DNA of 64,000 nucleotides from Nostocoides sp. HKS02. GTDB lineage: Bacteria; Actinomycetota; Actinomycetes; Actinomycetales; Dermatophilaceae. Shown in pieces: positions 1 through 8,323 of this stretch (its first letter is position 1; each line of letters begins with the position of its first letter). The notes beneath the pieces are model-generated. The model was given only the letters and a program-made list of their open reading frames with translations. It was not told the DNA's origin and ran no database searches. The stretch covers positions 2,480,001 through 2,544,000 of the forward strand of contig NZ_CP046121.1 of NCBI RefSeq assembly GCF_009707485.1. Reading direction: 5' to 3'. A program made the position numbers and the translations under genes.

Positions 1-2
1 AC

Positions 3-1820
3 TGCCAGGTCACGGCCCTCATCGCGCCGAGCGGCAACGTCGAGTGGATGTGCCTGCCACGCATGGACTCCCCGAGCGTCTTCGGGTCGATGCTCGACCG
101 CGATGCCGGGGGCTTCCGCGTCGGTCCCGCCGACATGAAAGTACCGACGGCTCGCCGGTACCTGCCCGGCACGATGATCCTCGAGACCTCGTGGGGCACC
201 CCGAGCGGTTGGATCATCGTCCGCGACGCCTTGCTGATGGGGCCCTGGCACCACGAGACGGAGCGCGCCTACCGCTACCGGCGCGCACCCACCGACTACG
301 ACGCTGAGCACGTTCTGCTGCGCACGATCCGGTGCGTCAACGGCGAGGTACAGCTCGGCCTCAACTGCACGCCGGTGTTCGACTACGGCCGACAGCAGGT
401 GATGTGGCACTACGAGGACGGCGGTTACCACGCGGCGGTCGCCGAACCGGCCGAGGGCGACCTCAAGGTCAGCCTCACGACCGACATGCGCCTCGGGATC
501 GAGGGGCCACAGGTCACGGTGCGCACACTCATGAAGGAGGGCGACACCCACTACTGCGCCCTCTCCTGGACGGAGCACGCGGCGCCGCAGTCGTTCGAGG
601 ACGCCTACCGCCGCCAGGTGTGGACCGCCCACCACTGGCAGCACTGGTTGGCGCGCGGCAACTTCCCCGACCACCCGTGGCGCACGCACCTCGAGCGCAG
701 CGCACTGACGCTCAAGGGCCTGTCGTACGCACCGAGCGGCGCGCTGATCGCGGCCGCGACCACCTCTCTGCCGGAGACGCCGAAGGGCGAGCGCAACTGG
801 GACTACCGCTACACCTGGATCCGCGACTCGACCCTCGCCCTGTGGGCCCTCGACACCTTGGGGTTCGACTGGGAGGCGAGCGACTTCTTCTGGTTCATCG
901 CCGACCTCACGGAGGCTTCCGACGGGCTCCAGATCATGTACGGCATCGACGGCGAGAAGGACCTCTCCGAACACACCCTCGACCACCTCACCGGCTACGA
1001 CGGCGCCCGCCCGGTGCGCATCGGCAACGGCGCGTTCGACCAGAAGCAGCACGACGTCTGGGGTGCGATCCTCGACTCGGTGTGGATCCACACCAAGTCG
1101 CGCGACACCCTCGACGAGCGGTTGTGGCCGATCCTGAGCGGCTTCGTCGAGGCCGCGATCGAGCACTGGCGCGAGCCGGACCGCGGCATCTGGGAGGTCC
1201 GCGGGGATCCGCAGCACTTCACCTCCTCCAAGGTCATGTGCTGGGTGGCCGCCGACCGGGGCGCCAAGCTCGCCCGGGTGCGTGAGGCGTTCGAGCTGGC
1301 CCACCGCTGGCAGGAGGCGGCCGACGAGATCCATGCCGACATCTGCGCGAACGGGGTCGACAGCCGGGGCGTGTTCACCCAGTACTACGGCACTGAGGCG
1401 CTCGATGCGTCGAACCTGCTGTTGCCCCTGGTGGGCTTCCTCCCCCACGACGACCCGAGGATGCACGCCACCGTCATGGCCATCGCCGACGAGCTCACCG
1501 ACGACGGCCTCGTGCTGCGCTACCGGGTGGAGGAGACCGACGACGGCCTGTCCGGCGAGGAGGGCACCTTCACGATCTGCTCGTTCTGGCTCGTTTCGTG
1601 CCTGGCCATCGTCGGCGAGAAGCGGCGGGCGCGGCGTCTCTGCGAACGTCTGCTCAACCTCGCGACTCCCCTTGGTCTGTATGCCGAGGAGATCGATGCC
1701 TCGAGCGGGAACCACCTGGGCAACTTCCCGCAGGCGTTCACCCACCTCGCCCTGATCAATGCCGTGCTCAAGGTGATCTCCGCCGAGGAGGTGGAGGACG
1801 AGGGACCGCTGTCCCCCTGA
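3..1820 (+). CDS. Glycoside hydrolase family 15 protein (trehalase/glucoamylase-like), 5'-truncated by window edge
   Basis: The reading frame is already open at base 3 and runs to a TGA at 1818-1820, so the N-terminus lies outside the window; 605 residues are visible. The first visible residues (CQVTALIAPSGNVEWMCLPR) are the start of the N-terminal beta-sandwich of bacterial GH15 proteins, close to the true N-terminus. The catalytic (alpha/alpha)6 barrel starts near GERNWDYRYTWIRDS, a hallmark of the actinobacterial trehalase/glucoamylase group. A second acid-rich stretch is seen around LYAEEIDASSGNHLGNFPQAF, where the family has its catalytic base. It would hydrolyse alpha-glucosidic bonds of trehalose or a glucan in the cytoplasm; the exact substrate cannot be read from sequence. 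No signal peptide can be judged. Confidence 0.9.
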   Translation, partial: CQVTALIAPSGNVEWMCLPRMDSPSVFGSMLDRDAGGFRVGPADMKVPTARRYLPGTMILETSWGTPSGWIIVRDALLMGPWHHETERAYRYRRAPTDYDAEHVLLRTIRCVNGEVQLGLNCTPVFDYGRQQVMWHYEDGGYHAAVAEPAEGDLKVSLTTDMRLGIEGPQVTVRTLMKEGDTHYCALSWTEHAAPQSFEDAYRRQVWTAHHWQHWLARGNFPDHPWRTHLERSALTLKGLSYAPSGALIAAATTSLPETPKGERNWDYRYTWIRDSTLALWALDTLGFDWEASDFFWFIADLTEASDGLQIMYGIDGEKDLSEHTLDHLTGYDGARPVRIGNGAFDQKQHDVWGAILDSVWIHTKSRDTLDERLWPILSGFVEAAIEHWREPDRGIWEVRGDPQHFTSSKVMCWVAADRGAKLARVREAFELAHRWQEAADEIHADICANGVDSRGVFTQYYGTEALDASNLLLPLVGFLPHDDPRMHATVMAIADELTDDGLVLRYRVEETDDGLSGEEGTFTICSFWLVSCLAIVGEKRRARRLCERLLNLATPLGLYAEEIDASSGNHLGNFPQAFTHLALINAVLKVISAEEVEDEGPLSP

Positions 1821-1827
1821 CCGGTCG

Positions 1828-1914
1828 TCAGGAGAGCGCGACCAGCGCGCCGAGGGCGAACCCCACGGCGACGAGCCAGAGCAGCGTGGGTAATGCCGAC
1901 CACAGACGCGTCAT
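1828..1914 (-). CDS. 28-residue single-pass membrane peptide in the Rieske operon
   Basis: A short frame (MTRLWSALPTLLWLVAVG...) encodes 28 residues that are almost entirely one hydrophobic helix. It starts 9 bases after the stop of the Rieske gene, and a strong Shine-Dalgarno (TGAGGAGGGG) overlaps that stop codon, so it looks like the third gene of the DUF6529-Rieske unit. Its size and position suggest a small subunit or stabiliser of a membrane redox complex; that is inference. It is too short for default gene callers. I do not recognise a family. Confidence 0.55.
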   Translation of the reverse strand: MTRLWSALPTLLWLVAVGFALGALVALS

Positions 1915-1923
1915 GACCCCTCC

Positions 1924-2370
1924 TCAGCTGGTGTAGACGGTGCCGTCGCGCACGACCACGGCGACGGTGGGCAGCGGACTCGGTGCGGGGCCGGCCACCA
2001 CGGCGCCGGTCTGCGCGTCGAACCGACTGCCGTGACACGGACACGCGATCACGCCGCCCGCGACCGAGGAGACCAGGCAGCCCTGGTGCGTGCAGATGGC
2101 CGACAACCCGTGCACCGAGTCGCCGGGGCCGCGGACGAGCACGACCTTGGCCGAGCCGACGACCAACCCACCCCCGCTGGGCACCTGGTCGACTCGGGCC
2201 AGCGCGACGCCCTTGTCCGCCGTCGACGGACCGTAGGCGTTGGCCGCGCCGGTGCTCCCGGACGGGGCCGACCCGCGCCACCGGGCGACGACGAAGCCGG
2301 CGACCCCTGCGACGACCGAGACGACCCCACCCCTGAGGGCGGACCGACGGGTCAGCGGCTGGATGGACAT
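1924..2370 (-). CDS. Rieske [2Fe-2S] protein with twin-arginine signal
   Basis: The 148-residue product has both Rieske boxes: CTHQGC at residues 93-98 and CPCHGS at 110-115. The expected cluster ligands are Cys93, His95, Cys110 and His113, with Cys98 and Cys112 able to form the stabilising disulfide. The N-terminus has LTRRSALRGG followed by a hydrophobic stretch, a likely Tat signal/anchor, so the folded domain should sit outside the membrane. The ATG at 2370 is preceded by GAGGGGAG. It lies 14 bases after the DUF6529 gene, so the two are probably an electron-transfer pair. It is not part of a cytochrome bc operon here; the electron donor and acceptor are unknown. Confidence 0.88.
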   Translation of the reverse strand: MSIQPLTRRSALRGGVVSVVAGVAGFVVARWRGSAPSGSTGAANAYGPSTADKGVALARVDQVPSGGGLVVGSAKVVLVRGPGDSVHGLSAICTHQGCLVSSVAGGVIACPCHGSRFDAQTGAVVAGPAPSPLPTVAVVVRDGTVYTS

Positions 2371-2384
2371 GGTGGCCACTCCCC

Positions 2385-2954
2385 TCAGAACACCGGGAGA
2401 CCGGAGCGGCTGAAGAACCACGCCGCGGCGCTCAGCCAGACCAGGACCAGCGAGCCCAGGACGGTCCCTCCGAGCACCGGGAGCGCCCAGCCGGGCAGCC
2501 GCTGGAGGCGCAGACCGAGCATCTTCGCGGCATACGCGCCGTAGAAGAGGCACCCGGCGACGCTGTGGAGGATGACCCGTGGAGTCGGGCTGCCGAACCC
2601 CAACGCCCACAGGCAGTGGAAAGCGGCTGGCACGGTGAGGACGAAGGCCACGCTGCCGCTCCACCGGTGAACCGGCGGAACCCAGGCGGGGGCTGCGCCC
2701 GCACGCGGGAGGCGGCCCCACATCCACAGGGCCGTCACGAGCTGCACGACGAGGAGGGCGAGCGCCGCGGTCGCCAGCCACGCCTTCATCTGGAGCATGC
2801 CGGAGAAGCCGAGCGTGAACAGCGGTCGCGAGCTCGGGTGGTGCACCTTGGCGTAGACCCCCAACGCCACGCTCACCCCGGCACCCAGCAGGAGAGCAGC
2901 GGCCAGTCCCGAGCGGGCAGCCGATCCTGGCGAGAGGGCGAGGTGGGACGCCAT
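2385..2954 (-). CDS. DUF6529 family four-helix membrane protein
   Basis: A 189-residue hydrophobic protein with about four to five transmembrane helices and conserved-looking His residues in or next to helices (VYAKVHHPSS, PPVHRWSG, AAFHCLWALG, VILHSVAG). The pattern resembles cytochrome b561/ferric-reductase-type haem membrane proteins. I recognise it as the DUF6529 group that sits beside Rieske proteins in actinobacteria; haem binding is inference. The ATG at 2954 (MASHLALS) gives a compact N-terminus and is preferred over an upstream in-frame start at 2996. It is the first gene of a three-gene unit with the Rieske protein and the 28-residue peptide. Confidence 0.75.
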   Translation of the reverse strand: MASHLALSPGSAARSGLAAALLLGAGVSVALGVYAKVHHPSSRPLFTLGFSGMLQMKAWLATAALALLVVQLVTALWMWGRLPRAGAAPAWVPPVHRWSGSVAFVLTVPAAFHCLWALGFGSPTPRVILHSVAGCLFYGAYAAKMLGLRLQRLPGWALPVLGGTVLGSLVLVWLSAAAWFFSRSGLPVF

Positions 2955-3001
2955 ACGGCCACGATGCCACCACGCGGCCCGGCCCCACTCCGCCAAACAG
3001 C

Positions 3002-3038
3002 GGTGGGCACGACGGACGTCATGTCCGTCGTGCCCACC
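3002..3038. terminator. Strong hairpin after the DEAD-box gene
   Basis: A perfect inverted repeat with 16-bp arms (3002-3017 and 3023-3038) and a 5-base loop lies just downstream of the helicase stop. There is no U-tract, as is common for actinobacterial hairpin terminators. It also separates the helicase transcript from the start of the DUF6529 unit. Confidence 0.8.
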
Positions 3039-3058
3039 CAGACTCGTATGCCGCGGGG

Positions 3059-4516
3059 TCAGCGACCCCGGCGGCCGGAGGAGAACTGCGCGAGACCGCC
3101 CGACCGGGGCGTGCTCGACTGGTGGACCACGGCGCTGCCGTTGCCACCGGAGCGACGACCCGATCCGCCTGCGGGGCGGGAGTCCTCACGTCGCGAGGCA
3201 TCGGAGTTGCGCGGCTGGCCGGAGCCACCACCACGACGACCGGAGCCACCACGGCCGGGGCCACGCGAGCCGGACCCGCCGCGGGGACGCTCGGCGGACT
3301 CGACGACGGGGCTCGGGGTCACGAGCTCGGCGACCGGGCCGGACAGCGCCTCGATCGCGGGGTGCCCCGGGGCCACATCGACAGACGTGGGCCGGATTCC
3401 GGCCTGGCGCATGAGGGTTCGGGTGTCACCGCGCTCGTCAGGCGTGCTCACCGTGACGACGACGCCCTCGGCACCGGCGCGGGCCGTGCGGCCGGAGCGG
3501 TGGAGGTAGGCCTTGTGCTCGGATGGCGGGTCGACGTGCACGACCAGCGTCACGTCGTCGACGTGGATGCCGCGAGCCGCGATGTCGGTGGCGACCAGGA
3601 CGCGCGTCGTGCCCTCACCGAAGGCGGCGAGGTTGCGCTGCCGGGCGCTCTGGGAGAGGTTGCCGTGCAGGTCCACCGCCGGGATGCCCGAGGCGGTGAG
3701 CTGCTTGGCCAGCTTCTTGGCTGCGTGCTTGGTGCGGGTGAACGCCAGGGTGCGGCCCTGGCCGGCGACGAGCTCGCGCACAACGGCGGGCTTGTTCTCA
3801 CGCGAGACGTGGAAGACGTGGTGGGTCATGGCCGGGACCGGCGACGCGGCGCTGTCGACCGAGTGCGTGACCGGCGAGTGCAGGTAACGGCGGACCAGCT
3901 GGTCGATCGCGTTGTCGAGCGTCGCGGAGAACAGCAGGCGCTGGCCGTTCTGGGGTGTCGCGTCGAGCAGGCGCTTCACGGCGGGCAGGAACCCGAGGTC
4001 GGCCATGTGATCGGCCTCGTCGAGGACGGTGACCTCAATCTCGTCGAGCCGCACGTGACGCTGGCCGATGAGGTCCTCGAGGCGGCCCGGGGTGGCGATG
4101 ACCACGTCGACGCCACGGCGCAGGGTGTTGACCTGGGGGCCCTGGCCCACGCCACCGAAGATGACCATGGTGCGCAGGTCGAGCGCGGTCGCCAGCGGGG
4201 TGATGGTCTCGGCCACCTGCGTCGCGAGCTCACGGGTCGGCACCAGCACCAGCGCACGCGGGGCGCCCGGGTTGCGGCGTCGACCGGACTTGGCGAGGGC
4301 GGCGAGGGTCGGTAGTGCGAAGGCGACGGTCTTGCCGCTGCCGGTGCGGCCGCGGCCGAGGACGTCGCGACCGGCGAGCGAGTCGGGCAGAGTCGCGGCC
4401 TGGATCGGGAAGGGGGAGTCGATGCCGCGCCGGCTCAGCGCGGTCACCAGGGGCGCAGGCACCCCGAGCTTGGAGAAGGACACAGCGGAGGGCACGGCAG
4501 GGGTGTGTTCAGACAC
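3059..4516 (-). CDS. DEAD-box ATP-dependent RNA helicase with RG-rich tail
   Basis: All core motifs are present in order: Q motif region (GIDSPFPIQ), Walker A (RTGSGKT), PTRELA, TPGR, DEAD (VLDEADHM), SAT, and HRSGRTAR. This is an RNA helicase of the RhlE/DeaD type, remodelling structured RNA in the cytoplasm. The last 85 or so residues are a low-complexity Gly/Arg/Ser tail, as in cold-adapted helicases that bind RNA non-specifically. I place the start at the GTG at 4516 (VSEHTPAVPS), 7 bases after GATGAGAG, giving 485 residues. The open frame continues upstream to 4708, but that part is not helicase-like. A leader of up to about 290 bases separates it from the divergent aldo-keto reductase gene. 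Confidence 0.92.
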   Translation of the reverse strand: MSEHTPAVPSAVSFSKLGVPAPLVTALSRRGIDSPFPIQAATLPDSLAGRDVLGRGRTGSGKTVAFALPTLAALAKSGRRRNPGAPRALVLVPTRELATQVAETITPLATALDLRTMVIFGGVGQGPQVNTLRRGVDVVIATPGRLEDLIGQRHVRLDEIEVTVLDEADHMADLGFLPAVKRLLDATPQNGQRLLFSATLDNAIDQLVRRYLHSPVTHSVDSAASPVPAMTHHVFHVSRENKPAVVRELVAGQGRTLAFTRTKHAAKKLAKQLTASGIPAVDLHGNLSQSARQRNLAAFGEGTTRVLVATDIAARGIHVDDVTLVVHVDPPSEHKAYLHRSGRTARAGAEGVVVTVSTPDERGDTRTLMRQAGIRPTSVDVAPGHPAIEALSGPVAELVTPSPVVESAERPRGGSGSRGPGRGGSGRRGGGSGQPRNSDASRREDSRPAGGSGRRSGGNGSAVVHQSSTPRSGGLAQFSSGRRGR

Positions 4517-4562
4517 AGAGAAACTCTCATCAGCAGTAGGAGTGGCCGAAGATGCTGGACCA

Positions 4563-4576
4563 CTCACAACTGTGAG
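4563..4576. promoter_or_regulatory. Palindrome CTCACA-AC-TGTGAG in the helicase leader
   Basis: A 6-2-6 inverted repeat lies about 50 bases upstream of the helicase GTG. It could be a small operator or a leader hairpin in a gene class that is often cold-regulated. Nothing else supports a specific regulator. Confidence 0.25.
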
Positions 4577-4806
4577 CTGACGGCGCCAACCAGGAGTTGG
4601 GGCGCGGAGCAGACGACCTGCGGTGCGCAGGGGGCGCACCGAATACGTCAACCCTAGGGGATAGCCGCCGCATTCCCGAACTGGGCTCACATCTGGAGGG
4701 CGTCGCATTCTGAGCAGCGAGTTGCCACCCGGCCTCGTAGGGCCGCGCGAGGGGGGGAATGGCAGGGCCTGCCAGAGACCGCCCCGGGCCGCCTAACCTC
4801 GAAGAC

Positions 4807-5697
4807 ATGACGGCGAACCTGACGACCTTGACCCTGAACAACGGCGTCGAGATGCCTGCCCTGGGGCTGGGGGTGTTCCAGACCCCGCCAGACGAGACGC
4901 GCACGGCTGTGGAAGCGGCTCTGGACGCCGGCTACCGGCACGTCGACACTGCGGCGGCATACGGCAACGAGCGCGAGGTGGGCGAGGCGGTCCACCGTTC
5001 CGGGATCCCCCGCAACGAGATCTTCGTCGAGACGAAGATCTGGATCAGCGACTACGGCTACGACCAGGCCCTCCACGGGTTCGAGAAGAGCGCCGCCAAG
5101 CTCGGTGTCGAACAGATCGACCTGCTGATCCTGCACCAGGCGCTGCCGTCGGACTTCGACACGACTCTGGAGGCGTATCGGGCCCTGGAGACGCTGCTGG
5201 CTGACGGCAAGGTCCGCGCCATCGGCGTCAGCAACTTCATGGTCGACCACCTCACCATGCTGCTCGAGAAGGCGACGGTCGTGCCGGCTGTGAACCAGAT
5301 CGAGGTGCACCCCTACTTCCAGCAGCGCCAGGTCCAGGCGTTCGGTGCCGAGCGCGGCATCCTGACGCAGGCCTGGTCACCCATCGGCGGCATCACCTTC
5401 TACCGCGACGGCAACCACGGCAGCACGCTGCAGGACCCGGTCATCGGCGGCATCGCCGCAGCGCACGGCAAGTCACCTGCCCAGGTGATGCTGCGCTGGC
5501 ACCTGCAGCAGGGCCGCTCGGCCATCCCGAAGTCGACCAAGGCGCACCGCATCGCCGAGAACATCGACGTCTTCGACTTCGACCTGACCGCCGACGACCT
5601 CGCTGCCATCGATGCCCTCGACACTGGGCAGCGCGGCGGCCCTGAGCCGACGGCCATCACCCTGGCGAGCTTCGGTCGGCCGATACCCGAGGCCTGA
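4807..5697 (+). CDS. Aldo/keto reductase (AKR5-like, 2,5-diketo-gluconate reductase type)
   Basis: The 296-residue protein has the complete AKR catalytic tetrad: Asp47, Tyr52, Lys77 and His110 (DTAAAYGNE, VETKIW, LLILHQ). The NADPH site is recognisable at IPKSTKAHRIAEN. It reduces aldehydes or ketones with NADPH in the cytoplasm; substrate unknown. The ATG at 4807 is preceded by TAACCT (4794-4799) with a 7-base gap and no Shine-Dalgarno, the geometry of a leaderless actinobacterial transcript. This supports 4807 over an upstream ATG at 4759. It is transcribed away from the helicase. Confidence 0.92.
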   Translation: MTANLTTLTLNNGVEMPALGLGVFQTPPDETRTAVEAALDAGYRHVDTAAAYGNEREVGEAVHRSGIPRNEIFVETKIWISDYGYDQALHGFEKSAAKLGVEQIDLLILHQALPSDFDTTLEAYRALETLLADGKVRAIGVSNFMVDHLTMLLEKATVVPAVNQIEVHPYFQQRQVQAFGAERGILTQAWSPIGGITFYRDGNHGSTLQDPVIGGIAAAHGKSPAQVMLRWHLQQGRSAIPKSTKAHRIAENIDVFDFDLTADDLAAIDALDTGQRGGPEPTAITLASFGRPIPEA

Positions 5698-5793
5698 GCC
5701 CACGACCTCACCACCCCACCCACGCAGGCTCTGGGTTCAGTCGGCGCGCGGGGCTGCCACCGAGGACCTGACGACCCGATACGGCGGCATACC

Positions 5794-6048
5794 GTGACGT
5801 CCGAATCCACCCCAGGAGCACGGCCCGCACCAGCAACGGTCAAGGATGTGGCGCGGATCGCTGGGGTGAGCACAGCAACCGTGTCGCGGGTCGTGAACGG
5901 GCACCCCTCTGTCCGGGAGGCGACCCGGGCAGCCGTACTCCACGCGATTGCCACGCTGGGGTACGAACGCAACGAGGCGGCAGCATCGGTCAGGCGAATG
6001 TCCAGGGCACGGCATCGTCCTGACATCGCTGCTGACGAGAACGTGTGA
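5794..6048 (+). pseudogene. LacI-family regulator remnant (DNA-binding domain only)
   Basis: An 84-residue frame starting at GTG 5794 carries an intact LacI helix-turn-helix ([20 protein letters not shown]) and hinge-proximal region ([20 protein letters not shown]), then stops after an unrelated tail. LacI proteins are normally 330-350 residues with a periplasmic-binding-like effector domain, which is absent in all three forward frames downstream. It is most simply a deletion remnant. A free-standing LacI headpiece is the less likely alternative. Confidence 0.7.
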
Positions 6049-6087
6049 TGGCCCCGGCAGTGGCCTGTCACCCGTCCACCCCTGCAG

Positions 6088-6444
6088 CTACCCCTCGAGT
6101 GACTTCAGGAATCGCGCGCGGTCGACGAGCAGTCGGTCGATCTCGCCTCCGGCAACGCGCTCCCCACTGTCGTCCGTCGCCGTCACCTCGAAGGTCAGGC
6201 GTCGGGACTGCGCGGGGCTGGACACCCGAGCGCTGACCTCCACCACCCCACCCACACGGGTGGCCTTCACGTGGTCGATCCGCACTGCGGTGCCCACCGT
6301 GGTCTGTCCGGCGCCCACCAGCGGTGCCGCGACGAGCACGGTCTCGGCTTCCATCCAGGCGACCAGTCGCGGCGTGGCGAGAACGCTCACATCCCCACTG
6401 CCCACGTGGAGTGCCGTGTCCATCTCACTCACGACGTGTCGCAT
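6088..6444 (-). CDS. FlK-like hotdog-fold thioesterase family protein
   Basis: A 118-residue single-domain protein with the pattern of the fluoroacetyl-CoA thioesterase-like group: VLATPRLVAWMEAE near the N-terminus and a VGTAVRIDHVKATRVG strand pair. It probably hydrolyses an acyl-CoA in the cytoplasm; the substrate cannot be told. I prefer the ATG at 6444. TACCGT (6451-6456, minus strand) lies exactly 6 bases before it and there is no Shine-Dalgarno, so it is probably leaderless. GTG codons at 6447 and 6450 are alternatives. It stands alone between the LacI remnant and the tRNA-Ser terminator. Confidence 0.72.
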   Translation of the reverse strand: MRHVVSEMDTALHVGSGDVSVLATPRLVAWMEAETVLVAAPLVGAGQTTVGTAVRIDHVKATRVGGVVEVSARVSSPAQSRRLTFEVTATDDSGERVAGGEIDRLLVDRARFLKSLEG

Positions 6445-6581
6445 CACCACACGGTAACGCCGATACCTGTCGGGTCGGAGACCCTGCCCTCGGGCGGCCG
6501 GTCATCAAACCCAGCGACCCGCCATAGCGGCGGGTCGGCGTTCCCACACCCCGGCTCGGCCAACCCCGCCACTAAGGGAAA

Positions 6582-6614
6582 CGCCGGTCAGCCCCGTTCA
6601 TGGGCTGACCGGCG
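6582..6614 (-). terminator. tRNA-Ser(CGA) terminator
   Basis: A perfect 13-bp inverted repeat (6582-6594 and 6602-6614, 7-base loop) lies just after the 3' end of the minus-strand tRNA. It is followed on that strand by GTTTCCC. Confidence 0.8.
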
Positions 6615-6631
6615 CTTTCGCTGGGGTCTGG

Positions 6632-6718
6632 CGGTGGCGGTGGGATTTGAACCCACGGTGGGCTTTCACCCACACACGCTTTCGAGGCGTGCTCCTTAGG
6701 CCGCTCGGACACGCCACC
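6632..6718 (-). tRNA. tRNA-Ser (anticodon CGA)
   Basis: An 87-base class II tRNA folds with acceptor GGTGGCG/CGCCACC, anticodon loop CTCGAAA (anticodon CGA, reading UCG), a long serine-type variable arm and T-loop TTCAAAT. Discriminator G and an encoded CCA follow (tgg at 6629-6631 on the plus strand). Confidence 0.97.
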
Positions 6719-6790
6719 GCCGAGCAGGGTACTAGAGCCGCCCCATGCCCTCGAAATCGAGTCCGTCCGCGGTCCAGCTCCCCTCAGGGA

Positions 6791-8275
6791 ATGCCCCGGC
6801 CGTCGGCGGACTTGTCCCCTGACGTGAGCCCTTCTTCCCCCTCTGGCGTCGGTCTGCGCTCCGAGCGCGGGCCGATCCTGCTGGCCCTCATGGTCTCGAC
6901 CGGCCTGATCGCCATCGACGCGACCATCCTGGCGACGGCCGTTCCCTCGGTCGTGCGGGACCTCGGCGGCTTCGCCCAGTTCCCGTGGCTCTTCTCGGTG
7001 TACCTGCTGGCCCAGGCCGTGTCCGTCCCGGTCTACGCGAAGCTCGCCGACATGGTCGGGCGCAAGCCGCTGATGCTGCTGGGCATCGGGCTCTTCCTGC
7101 TCGGGTCCATCCTCTGCGGCTTCGCCTGGAGTATGCCGGCCCTCATCGCCTTCCGGGCGCTACAGGGCCTCGGCGCCGGCGCCGTACAGCCCATGGCGAT
7201 CACCATTGCCGGAGACATCTACACCGTCGCGGAGCGCGCCAAGGCCCAGGGTTACATCGCCAGCGTCTGGGCCGTGTCCTCGGTCGTCGGGCCGACCCTT
7301 GGCGGGATCTTCTCCCAGCTCGGCATCTGGCGCTGGATCTTCTTCGTCAACGCCCCGCTGTGCGTCCTCGCGGGCGTCCTCATCGTCAGGAACTTCCACG
7401 AGCGGGTCGAGCGCACCCGCCACCAGGTCGACTACCTCGGGTCCTTCCTGCTCATGACGTCGATGAGCCTCGTGATCCTCGGGGTGCTCGAGGGCGGCCA
7501 GGCCTGGGCCTGGGGCTCGCCCACGAGCATCGGGATCTTCGGGGTCGGTGCGGCGCTGCTCGCGGCCTTCGCCGTCGTCGAGCGGCGCGCGCCCGAGCCG
7601 GTCCTCCCGCTGTGGGTGTTCAGCCGGCGCCTGCTCGCCACCACGACCGCGCTGGCCCTCGGCGTCGGCGTCATCCTCATCGGCCTGACCTCGTTCGTCC
7701 CCACCTTCCTCGAGAACGCCCTCGGCGTGCAGCCCCTCGTCGCGGGCCTGGCGCTGGCTGCCCTGACCCTCGGGTGGCCGCTCAGCGCCACCCTCTCCGG
7801 TCGGATCTACCTGCGCGTCGGGTTCCGTCCGACGATCCTCATCGGGCTCGCGCTCGTGGTGGTCGGGGCCGGGGCGCTGGCCCTGCTGTCCCACTCACCG
7901 TCGGTGGCCGGGGTGGCCCTGAGCTGCTTCGTCACCGGGCTCGGCCTGGGCCTGGTCGCCTCGCCGTCGCTGATCGCCGCGCAGGCCAGCGTGGCCTGGC
8001 AGGAGCGGGGCGTGGCGACCGGGACCAACATGTTCGCGCGCTCGATCGGCAGCGCTGTGGGAGCCGCGATCTTCGGCGCGGTGGCCAACGCGGTCGTCGC
8101 GGCCTCGGGCCATCCGGAGACGAACCGGGCCACCGCGATCGCCTCGGGCGCGGCCGTGTTCCTCGCCGTCCTCGTCGCCGCCGTGCTGACCGTGGTCGCC
8201 GGCGTGGTCATGCCGCGGGTGACCGCCGACTCGGCGGAGCAGTCTGCGGTTCACGAGCCAGCCGCAGCCAGCTAG
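6791..8275 (+). CDS. MFS drug exporter, DHA2 (14-helix) type
   Basis: The 494-residue protein is strongly hydrophobic, with about 14 predicted helices. It shows the MFS loop 2-3 signature (YAKLADMVGRKPLMLLG), motif C of antiporters (SSVVGPTLGGIF) and the DHA2-type start of helix 1 (IAIDATILATAVPSVVRDLGG, with Asp in helix 1). It is likely a proton-coupled multidrug or metabolite exporter of the inner membrane. Start choice is uncertain: ATG 6791 follows a close AGGGA, and GTG 6824 is also possible. The frame runs open through the upstream tRNA, which is not coding. It converges on dedA. Confidence 0.88.
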   Translation: MPRPSADLSPDVSPSSPSGVGLRSERGPILLALMVSTGLIAIDATILATAVPSVVRDLGGFAQFPWLFSVYLLAQAVSVPVYAKLADMVGRKPLMLLGIGLFLLGSILCGFAWSMPALIAFRALQGLGAGAVQPMAITIAGDIYTVAERAKAQGYIASVWAVSSVVGPTLGGIFSQLGIWRWIFFVNAPLCVLAGVLIVRNFHERVERTRHQVDYLGSFLLMTSMSLVILGVLEGGQAWAWGSPTSIGIFGVGAALLAAFAVVERRAPEPVLPLWVFSRRLLATTTALALGVGVILIGLTSFVPTFLENALGVQPLVAGLALAALTLGWPLSATLSGRIYLRVGFRPTILIGLALVVVGAGALALLSHSPSVAGVALSCFVTGLGLGLVASPSLIAAQASVAWQERGVATGTNMFARSIGSAVGAAIFGAVANAVVAASGHPETNRATAIASGAAVFLAVLVAAVLTVVAGVVMPRVTADSAEQSAVHEPAAAS

Positions 8276-8323
8276 CTGGCCGACCCATCGGCATGTGCAC
8301 GGTGGGCCGCGCGCAAGCGAAAC

